Below are positions 1 through 9,100 of a stretch of 28,463 nucleotides of DNA, one piece after another (position 1 is the first letter of the stretch; each line of letters starts with the position of its first letter). Source of the DNA: AM-2324 sp964225135. Lineage in GTDB: Bacteria > Bacteroidota > Bacteroidia > Chitinophagales > Saprospiraceae. The position numbers and the translations under genes are program-made. The DNA lies in the NCBI GenBank assembly GCA_964225135.1, contig CAXQNQ010000131.1, positions 1 to 28,463 of the forward strand. Reading direction: 5' to 3'. The notes under the pieces are model-generated. The model searched no databases. It was not told the DNA's origin and worked only from the letters and a program-made list of their open reading frames with translations.

Positions 1-1
1 A

Positions 2-709
2 AATAAAACCTCTGTCGATATTGATGACTTCAATCACGCACTCGATCGTGTGATTGGTGGTTTGGAAAAGAAAAATAAGATCATAGCTAAAGAGGAAAAA
101 GAAATTATCGCCTACCATGAAGCTGGACATGCTATTTGTGGCTGGTATTTAGAACATGCTTCACCTTTAGTAAAAGTGACTATTGTACCAAGAGGAATTG
201 GAACACTTGGTTATGCGCAATATTTACCTAAAGAAGAATACATTACACGCAAGGAACAACTACTTGATCGTATGTGTATGACCTTTGGTGGACGTGCTGC
301 AGAACAAAATGTCTTTGGTAAGATTTCAACAGGAGCTCAAAATGATTTAGATCAAATCACAAAAATGGGTTATAGTATGATCTCTTATTTTGGTATGAAT
401 GATGAGGTGGGTCAAGTATCCTTCTATGGGCTTATGAATGGGCAATGGCAAAAACCTTATTCGGATAAAACTGCTTCAATGATTGACGCTGAGGTAAGAA
501 AACTTGCAGATCAGCAATATCAAAGAGCGCAAGATTTATTGAAGGAACGTTCTAAAGAATTAGAAATACTTGCTCAAGCACTATTAGAAAAAGAAGTGCT
601 GCTAAAATCTGATGTAGAAGCATTGATTGGTCCTAGACCTTATTCGGATGTCCCTACAGAGGCTAACACAGCGGAAGAAACTACAGAAGAAACAGAAAGT
701 AATATTTAA
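2..709 (+). CDS. ftsH: ATP-dependent zinc metalloprotease FtsH, C-terminal part (5' end outside window)
   Basis: This is the C-terminal end of the membrane-anchored AAA+ protease FtsH, which extracts and degrades membrane and short-lived cytosolic proteins. The frame is open from base 2, so the gene starts left of the window and the AAA domain is missing here. The M41 peptidase domain is clear. The zinc-binding motif HEAGH is encoded near 117-131, followed by the TIVPRG segment, the GGRAAE helix near 285-302, and the STGAQNDL segment near 327-350 that carries the third zinc ligand Asp. The last 20 or so residues are an acidic Glu/Thr-rich tail, usual for the family. The stop is followed at once by a hairpin terminator shared with the convergent response regulator gene. 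Family assignment is secure from the motif order. Confidence 0.96.
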   Translation, partial: NKTSVDIDDFNHALDRVIGGLEKKNKIIAKEEKEIIAYHEAGHAICGWYLEHASPLVKVTIVPRGIGTLGYAQYLPKEEYITRKEQLLDRMCMTFGGRAAEQNVFGKISTGAQNDLDQITKMGYSMISYFGMNDEVGQVSFYGLMNGQWQKPYSDKTASMIDAEVRKLADQQYQRAQDLLKERSKELEILAQALLEKEVLLKSDVEALIGPRPYSDVPTEANTAEETTEETESNI

Positions 710-742
710 AAAAAAAGCTGGTCAAAATGACCAGCTTTTTTT
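710..742. terminator. Bidirectional hairpin terminator between ftsH and response regulator
   Basis: An A-tract, the stem GCTGGTCA, a three-base AAA loop, TGACCAGC and a T-tract form a perfect inverted repeat with U-runs on both strands. It fills the gap between the two convergent stop codons, and the T-tract merges into the minus-strand stop codon, so it can end both transcripts. Confidence 0.9.
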
Positions 743-1467
743 TATCCTATATAACCCTCTTTAACGAGGAGTTGAAATCCATTACCATGGATGTTCACAA
801 TTTCTATATTCTCGTCTTTCTTGAGGTATTTTCTGAGTTTAGTTACAAACACGTCCATAGAACGAGCAGTAAAATAATTGTCTTCTCCCCAAATCTTAGT
901 GAGCGCCTCTGATCTTGGCAACACATCATTAATTCGTTGTGCAAACATCTTCAATAATTGAGCCTCTTTTGGAGATAAATTATCAACTTCTTCCGTTCCA
1001 TTCCCTCTAAAAGTTAGAATGCGAAGTGGGAAATTGAAATGGAAATCTCCAATTTCATATTCCTTTGCATCTTCTTGTGTTTCGACAATTTGTTTAGACC
1101 TTTTTAAAATGGCTTGCACTCGGAATAATAACTCTTCCGAAGAAAAAGGTTTAGTGATATAGTCATCTGCCCCGAGCTTAAACCCTTGAATAACATCTTC
1201 TTTCATTGCTCTCGCAGTTAAGAAAATGATAGGAATTTCTTTATCGGACTCTCGGATATCTTTTGCTAATGAAAATCCATCCTTCTTTGGCATCATGACA
1301 TCAAAGATGCAAAGATCAAATGAACCTCGCTTGTATGCATCATAACCTTGCATGCCATCTTTCATAAGCGTAACATCAAAGTCATGCATTTCTAGATAAG
1401 ACCTCAGTACATCACCAAAGTTCTCATCATCCTCTACCAGTAAAATGGAATAATTTTTTTCTCCCAT
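742..1467 (-). CDS. OmpR/PhoB-family response regulator (RprY-like)
   Basis: A 241-residue two-component response regulator, expected to bind DNA when phosphorylated by the adjacent kinase. The receiver domain covers about residues 5-120, with the acidic pair D13/D14, phospho-acceptor D56 in FDVMMP, T84 and K106 in the TKPF motif all present. The C-terminal winged-helix domain covers about residues 140-236, with the recognition-helix region RSMDVFVTKLRKYL. Length and architecture are standard for the OmpR class. The histidine kinase gene lies 112 bases upstream on the same strand, so the two very likely form one operon. It resembles the RprY regulators common in Bacteroidota; the target genes cannot be read from the sequence. 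Start is ATG at 1467. Confidence 0.93.
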   Translation of the reverse strand: MGEKNYSILLVEDDENFGDVLRSYLEMHDFDVTLMKDGMQGYDAYKRGSFDLCIFDVMMPKKDGFSLAKDIRESDKEIPIIFLTARAMKEDVIQGFKLGADDYITKPFSSEELLFRVQAILKRSKQIVETQEDAKEYEIGDFHFNFPLRILTFRGNGTEEVDNLSPKEAQLLKMFAQRINDVLPRSEALTKIWGEDNYFTARSMDVFVTKLRKYLKKDENIEIVNIHGNGFQLLVKEGYIG

Positions 1468-1506
1468 TGTATTTTAATTTATTCGGATTTCAGAATTGTT
1501 CATGTT

Positions 1507-1594
1507 ATAACGCACAAAAAAAGAATTTCGTGTTTAAAATGTTAAAATTATCGACCAAAGTAAAGAATCAGCCTACTATTTATCTGTGCGTTAT
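1507..1594. repeat. Long-spaced 10-bp inverted repeat between kinase and regulator genes
   Basis: ATAACGCACA at 1507-1516 is the exact reverse complement of TGTGCGTTAT at 1585-1594, with 68 bases between. The right arm covers the last sense codons of the kinase gene just before its stop; the left arm lies upstream of the regulator start. It could fold in the operon mRNA or be chance. Confidence 0.35.
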
Positions 1595-3046
1595 TGGCAA
1601 AAAGACAGAAAACTTGGATCCTTTACCCAATTCACTATCAACACTAACTTTACCATTATGAGCATCTACAATGGCCTTTACATAACTTAAGCCTAGACCA
1701 AATCCTTTTACATCATGGATATTCCCAGTGTGCACTCGATAGAACTTTTCAAAAATATTCTTGACATCATCTTTACTCATCCCAATACCATTATCAATAA
1801 CTTCTATGACAATTCCACCAGGCTTATCATAGGTATTGAGTTCAATTACCGGATTCTCGGGACTATACTTATTTGCATTATCTAATAGATTATTGATTAG
1901 ACTAGCAATATGCGTTTGATCACCCTCAATAATAAATTGCTTGGCATTCAAATTAGATTTGGTTTCACCACCTCGATTTTCAATAATAAAACCTGTTGAA
2001 GCAAGAGCCATTTCTACAATTTCATGAATATTTATTTTAGAAATTTTAAGCTCAAAGTTCTCTTTTTCAACTAAAGCGATTTGCAATACTTTTTCTACCT
2101 GGTTATTCATTCGCTTATTCTCCTGCTTAATGATTTTCGCAAATCGATTCACCTTTTCTGGGTTATTCAGGATTTTAGCGTTAGTTATAGAATCTGTGGC
2201 TAATGAAATAGTCGCAATAGGCGTTTTAAACTCATGAGTCATGTTGTTGATGAAATCATTTTTCATCTCAGAGATCTTTTTCTGCTTTAAAATGACCTGT
2301 ATGGTATAGATAAAACAGAATAGGACGATAAGCGTAAAGAACAATACGGAAAGCAATTGCTTCCATATCGTTGAAAATAAGAATTGGCCCTTTTCCGGGA
2401 AAAAGACCATCAATCGTCCTGCACCACCTACCTCACCTGATAAAGTGTATAAATTGACTTTATACTTGGAATGAAACAAATTGTCAAATCCCATTTTCAT
2501 GGAGCTCTGAGGTGCATCGTCAATAACTAAGAAATGCCCATCCTCAATCACAAACTTCTTTTTTGAGTTGGAATACACTCCATAGGTGTAAGGAATATTC
2601 ACTTCATTATTCTGAAGCGCATCTCTTAAGTAATTATCTAACAACTCGAGATTGATTCTATCGGCAATTGGTGTGGAATTTCTATTTTCTAATTCTTCTT
2701 GGACTTCTTTGATTAGTTTAGCATTTAAATCCGCTTCACGATCATCTGCAGTACTATCTAATTCCATTTGAAGAGCGCCCTTTTCTGTTTTAAAGTCTAC
2801 ACTCTCAGGAATATTTTCTGTACTACTTTTGGAAGCAAAACCATTATTCACATAATTATAGTACACATCGGTTTCATCCGATTGCAGCTGAGTTGCTACT
2901 CGATTCAATGCACCAAATACATTTTTATCGAAAGCTTCCTTATTGATTTCAATAGATGTGATAATATAACTGACCTGTAATACACTGATCCCAACGATAG
3001 AACCAATCATTAAAATAAGGATAATGTAAAAGGCAGTTTTATTCAT
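1580..3046 (-). CDS. Sensor histidine kinase (RprX-like)
   Basis: A membrane sensor kinase, 488 residues from the ATG at 3046. An alternative TTG eight codons upstream is less likely, because the ATG directly precedes the first membrane helix. Layout: helix 1 at about residues 4-26; an extracytoplasmic sensing region of about 190 residues rich in charged residues; helix 2 at about 227-250; then the dimerisation domain with the H-box THEFKTP (phospho-accepting His about 271). The HATPase domain follows, with the N-box NNLLDNANKYS, G1 box VIDNGIGM and G2 box GFGLGLSYV. All catalytic boxes are intact. No HAMP or PAS domain is evident, as in RprX-type kinases. It precedes its probable partner regulator in the same direction. 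The sensed signal is unknown. Confidence 0.93.
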   Translation of the reverse strand: MNKTAFYIILILMIGSIVGISVLQVSYIITSIEINKEAFDKNVFGALNRVATQLQSDETDVYYNYVNNGFASKSSTENIPESVDFKTEKGALQMELDSTADDREADLNAKLIKEVQEELENRNSTPIADRINLELLDNYLRDALQNNEVNIPYTYGVYSNSKKKFVIEDGHFLVIDDAPQSSMKMGFDNLFHSKYKVNLYTLSGEVGGAGRLMVFFPEKGQFLFSTIWKQLLSVLFFTLIVLFCFIYTIQVILKQKKISEMKNDFINNMTHEFKTPIATISLATDSITNAKILNNPEKVNRFAKIIKQENKRMNNQVEKVLQIALVEKENFELKISKINIHEIVEMALASTGFIIENRGGETKSNLNAKQFIIEGDQTHIASLINNLLDNANKYSPENPVIELNTYDKPGGIVIEVIDNGIGMSKDDVKNIFEKFYRVHTGNIHDVKGFGLGLSYVKAIVDAHNGKVSVDSELGKGSKFSVFLPITHR

Positions 3047-3132
3047 ACGATGTAAATGGGAATAGACCAATTACTTAAGAACCATAATATATTTAAAAAA
3101 GTCTATTTGGTCACTAATTTTTAAATAATGAT

Positions 3133-3165
3133 AACAAAAAAGGGGCGTAATGCCCCTTTTTTGTT
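3133..3165 (-). terminator. Hairpin terminator downstream of sprA
   Basis: Perfect inverted repeat of AACAAAAAAGGGGC (3133-3146) and its complement (3152-3165) around a five-base loop. On the minus strand the GGGGC/GCCCC stem is followed by a run of Ts, the form of an intrinsic terminator. It begins right at the sprA stop codon. Confidence 0.88.
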
Positions 3166-6100
3166 AATTCCCTACTAATGAGAAAATAATTCCTATCCCG
3201 CCTCGAGCGTCTGTGGAAGGGAAACTACCCACCTTAGGTTCATTTCTAGTATAGTCAAAGAATAATCTAAAATTCAAGGCATCAGAATATTGATATTCAA
3301 TTTTTGGACTTAAAGAAACTCTTCTTGCACCTCGAGTAGGTTCTACAACCTCTTGATCCAATACCAATCTATATGTTTCATCCTCAGCAATCGACATATC
3401 TAAAGAAATATTTAAATCGCCTGGCTCATTAAGACCACTACTTGATCCACCTCGACCACCTCTATTTCTTCCTCCACCAGCACTTGCTGGTTTATCATCC
3501 GTTTTCTTAGTCCTGTTATTATCTTTTAAGAATGGCATTTTGAAATTACTGATTCGATAGCCAAAGCCAAAAGTAAAGTCTTCTCGTCTAGTCTCATTAA
3601 GCGCCCCATCTAAGAAGTTCATCTGAATATTTCTTGCCTTTTTATATTCCACTTTTGTAGAAAGGCCAGTTTTAGTCTCAATATTGACTCCTAATAAAGG
3701 ACTGAATGCTTCTGAAATAACAATATCAGGTACTTCAAATTGAGTATAATAATCTAATGTTGTTTCCTTTTTCGTTAATGGTTGATCCGCATTGAAATAG
3801 AAATCAGACTCAAATTGATTTACCGTAATAGTAGACTTATATCCGTGTGAAATAGAAAATCGACTAAACAAATCACTAAATGGTTTGAGTTTAGATAATC
3901 CATTATACCTCAGCGTCCAATTTGGTAACGGGAATAGATCAACTAAATTCTTGGTAGGATCAAATCGATCCAATGGAATTGTATTAATATCATCCCCAGT
4001 ATAAGTAGATAGGAAAGTAGGTACTAATACAGCCTGCTGTACTCGTCCGTATCCCTCTGCATAACCCGCCGCAGCTTGTTGATCATCATCATGTAACCCA
4101 GCTGAACCGTAAAGTCGTTGGGAAACAATCACCCGATTATCTTCAAATTCCTTGAATAGACTAACCAAATCTCTATTCATAGTATTGATCGTGATATAAG
4201 ACAAGGTAATGGAACCAATATCTCGAGCATTCAAGTGCTCATAATCTTCCTGAATAGCATTTTCAAGGTCAATCAATATGTTATTTCTTCTAAAGTCCTC
4301 CGTGTGGAACAAACTATAGGATCTATTCAAGTCAATATCAATCTTGAAATCATTGTAAGGCTCAATATCTATTGAAGCAGAATATTCTTGCCCATAGTTT
4401 TGCTGTACCTGTTGGTTAAGTAACTGATTCTCACTAATCCATCTCCAATTCGTATACAAGTAATCTTTTTCTGTGTAATAATCCTCTTGATTGATATTAG
4501 GTTGGAGACCAGCAACGAAGCCCCATCCCGGAGAATCAAAAGTCTCCGACATACCGAAGTATTCAGATTGTGGCATATAGCCTGGAATGATCGTACCAAA
4601 GTTTTCACCGTATTCAAAATTCACATTTCGAAGCATCATGAAAGGTCTCAATACTAATTTTAAGCCCTTACTTACCTCGGCATTATTCTTTTTCTTCTCC
4701 TCCTTATCGTCATTCGTAGGAGGAGTACTTCGATCAGATCTAGTTCTAGATGTGCTTGGCCTTGTTCTAGATTTACTGTTCACTTTTTTCAGTAGATCAG
4801 ATTTATTATACAAGGATACCATATTCAATTTACCACTCACAGAGCGAGTCTGTGTATTCTGAATAACATTACCTAAATCTAAGACATTCAATGAAGCAGC
4901 ACTCCAAGCATAAGTAGCTGAATAACTGATATCTGTTGTTATCCAGTCCAAGAATGGTACATGCTTAAATGGAAGGGTATAATTAACATTCAAACTTTGG
5001 TTGAAATTCTTATTACGCCCCATAGTCCTCAAGTTATCTTTGATGACTTCAATCTTGGCAGGATTATTTTTGATATAACCTTCTGGCTCATCAATGACAG
5101 CCATATTCGTCGCAAAATAGTTGAACTTTAAGCTTTTCGACAAGCTCCAATTCAAGTTGTAGTTTCTGTTCCACAACCAATGCTTGTTGAAGAAGGTTTT
5201 ATACTCTGGATCTATATCTTCAAATCTATATTCAGTAACTGCAAACTCTCGATCCATCATAGTACTGAACGAGAATGTATTTGGAACTGGGTTAAAGTTA
5301 AATTCACTGAATAATTTCAAATACTTATTTTTCGGCAACCATTTAAGTGGTTTTACAAATACACCCGGATTAGAGTAGGCATAATCCAAAGACCCATTAT
5401 GGCTGGTCACAGAATTTTCCTTAATGATAAAATTACTTTGATTGATCTTAGTCTTACCGTAAGAAATTGCAAAGTTTTCAATGTCCCATGGTAAGGGAGT
5501 ATCACTACCAGTACCACGCTCCTTTTTTACATCCGTAAAAGTAATAGCGCTAATTGTCGTGATATTCTTAGCCACGTCCAAAACTTCAGATTCTGTCTCA
5601 CCTGGTTCTAGATTATCAATACGTTCATCCAAGGTTACATCACGATCAAACGGATCATATTTTGGAGTTTCTACAGCTTTAGAATACTGAGCCATGAACG
5701 GAATATTGATTCCCCAGTCTTTAGGGAAGAATTTTCCTAGTTCTAAACTGGTAGATACATTCATATCGGTCATCTGGCTCAATTGTCTTTCAGTCAAAGA
5801 CTCATTTAATCCCCCAAAGCCAATAGAACTATATGATCCAGCTAAACTAACCGCACCAAAGTCTGCAAGCTGCATATCTAGCCTAGCCAAAGCAGCTGCA
5901 CCTCCCTGTTCTTTCAAGCCATAAGCTCTCAATTCATTAATCCACACTTCTGCACAATGGCTTTCTTTATCCGTATCATTATTTCGAAGTCCAATTTGGA
6001 TACTCTTCACATCCCCTAGGTTTGGATTTCCCTTTACACGAATGAATCCTCCATTTACCAAATCCTCAAATCCATCAAATGGATATGGTATGGATATGGT

Positions 6101-9100
6101 AGCCGATCCACCTTGAGCATTTCGCTCTAATTTTACTTGCTTGAGTAACTCAAAATCAATTTTCAAATCATTCTCAATACGCCAGACCTCTCGACCATAT
6201 CCTTCATCTATGGAAGTCAATCCACTATTCTCATCTGAAAGTGTTAATGGTTTTTCGTATTCGTAATAGTTATGTGTAAAATCCGAACCAAAACGAATAA
6301 ACAAGCTCATATCCCCGTCTTGTAAACTAGGATCTTGCGGTTTAGCCTCCGCATGGACAAACATTTTCAAGCCTTCATAAAATCGAAGATCAAAAATGGC
6401 ATTCTTGAATATAGATACTTGATGTCCAGCCTTTAAATCACAAACATTCATAGCTAATGACTGCTCTACCTCAAAGGCTTGTTGATTGGTTGCACCCAAG
6501 GTACGCTCTCTTGCAATTCCAGGTGGAATTACATAACCAAATGGCAACTTTTGACTATTCTCATCATAGTTAACATTCGTTACATCAAAACTTGTATTTA
6601 ACTCTTCAGATCCAGGGTTAATGCCAGGCAGTACACTTTCTACTTTATACTTACGCCACTGAGAACGAACTAAATTCATTCGAGCAAAACGGAAGATAGT
6701 TTTATCCTTAAATCCAGTGAATACCATTCGCATGTATCGGATCGACCTTAAGTTAGGTTCACCCACCACTGAAAAATTATCATTTACTGATCCAGATAAT
6801 TCTCCTTGACCATTCGTAGGATCAATAGGTACTTTGATTCTATACCAAGTCCTTCCATCAAACCCTTCTACCTTATCAATGACATAATCATTATTCATAT
6901 CAATACCACCAGCTCCATCATGTTTAATAGGTAAGCGGTAGGAAAAATATGCCTCTGATTCGTTCATGGTAAAATCGCCATCAATATCCTCCATATCCGG
7001 AATATTGGTTGCGGAACGCGCATAATTATTGTTCCCATCATTTGGACGCTGATTATTTCCTTGTGGGAAACGGAATCTAGCATATCGATCTGGTGCTGGT
7101 GTACCATCTGGGTAACTATCCCAGTGTAAGAAATCATCATTGGATGGATCTGCCTCTACTATGGTTCTATCTGCACCGGAGAATTTATCTACAAAATTTT
7201 CATAAAGTTCAAACTCTTTAGCATTGACCATACCATCTAGACCTAAATCTTGCTGAGCAATGGTTGCATTATCAAAGCTACGATCAATCTGGGGTCTAAT
7301 CGGGATTTTACCCCACTGTGTTTGAACTAATATATCATCTGGATTAACTGGATTTGGATTATTTGGATCATCTACAGGCAATCCATCTTCAAAGGCCTTT
7401 CTAGAATCCCTCAAGATATCCTCTGAAACAGAACCTAGATGAATATATATGTCTCCTTCTCTATCTGAAGCTAATGGAGATGGCGTTCCCGAACCGTCAT
7501 CGGAGATAAAAGGACTCATCACCCAGAAATCTAAAAACTCATAGTTGGCTGTTATGAAATCACTTTGATTAAATGGTCGCATCATACCTGCCCACCGGGT
7601 TTCAGGATCTCGAAGTGCTACACCTGTTAACCCTGTTGAATATTGCGTGCCAGACGGTTCATCAAAGTTGTATGGTCCTCTTGTTCTTGGATCATATAAG
7701 ATGTCAAAGGTTTGGAAGTTCGCTCCTTCAAATACATTAGCATTGGTAGCATTTTTAAAGACCTCTTGCTGTGTAATTTGAGCCTCGAATGGATTAGTTG
7801 TATTAGACGAACGAGATGCTGGATCAATTTGATACCAAGACAATAATGCCCTATTTACGCCAGACAATCTATCGTTAATTAATTCTCCTTCTGGTAAGAA
7901 TGGGAATCCGTTTCTTTCCATACCTCTTGGTACGGAGGACATGGCCCATCTATTTGCAGAACCTCTTCCAAGTTGTGTAAAAGAAATCGCTGATTCAAAT
8001 TCATCAATATATACAACACCACCTTTTTCTGCTCCAGAATTTTCATTAATACCTCTGGCATGACCAGGTTTCAAATAAGCTGCTTCGGCTGCAAAATTGA
8101 TACTGGAAGCCTCTTTTGTAGATATTAGAGGTATACCATCTACTAGCCTGGTTAAAAATGGTGATTCGGTAGAATAATTCACATCTGCACCATAAATCTT
8201 GTTGTTGATTGGATCATTTCCAAGATTTACTTTCGGTGTAAAAGGTCGTTCAAATAAGTGTAGATAAGTACCTCCAATACTTAGATTATCACTCATCTTA
8301 TAATCCGCCCTTAGGCCGACCATAGTCTTATTGTTGATACTAAACAAACTAGTATTCTCAAAGTCAATAGTAATGGGAGCACCAGATAGTAGTCGAGCTT
8401 CATTCAAGATTCGAAGTCTACCTGTGGTACCATCTATTTCATACTCTGATTCATCCAATATGATGGAACCTACCCTAACTTTTACTGATTCTTTTTTCAC
8501 ATTGAAGGCCCCAAGTGATATTTCTGAAGAAATACTCGATTTGTACCGACCTTTCATGAAAAATCGGTTAAGGTTAGCAGCCTGTTGTGCAATTACCTTG
8601 GGTTGATCATATAATTGTTGAAACACAAAGGCAGCGCTATCTGCAGTATTCCCAAGCTCTTCTGCTAAGAATTTACCGAATGGTTCTAAGACCGGGAATA
8701 TAACACGTCCCGTACGGCTTTGAATAGTTATACCCTCAACAAAATCAAAAATACCATCTGAACGAGGATCTCCCTGAGTATTCAATTGATCCAAATTAAA
8801 TACGTTCAACAAGGGTTTACCCTCTAGGCTAGAACCTGGCAAGTGTCTTTTTTCGCCTCGACCTGGGTCTTGATAAAAAATATCAAATTCAAATTCATCT
8901 CTATTCGCTTGATAAGCACCAATATTATATACATTCTTCATCATCAAATCCCATGCAGGATCTTTGACACTTTGGGTGGTACTTTTCAAAAGCTTCGTAA
9001 ATAAAACCGTTTGATCTTGAGGATTACCTGCTGTGGATGGGTTATCCTCTGAAAACTGTCCAACTTGATAAATCTTGTCTTTATAACTATACTGATAAGA

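Noticed and set aside
727..912. Plus-strand open frame over the response regulator 3' end
   Set aside because: It is antisense to a well-supported regulator domain and begins inside the terminator region.
3047..3070. Upstream TTG start for the histidine kinase
   Set aside because: The ATG at 3046 directly precedes the first membrane helix, and the added residues bring no signal feature.
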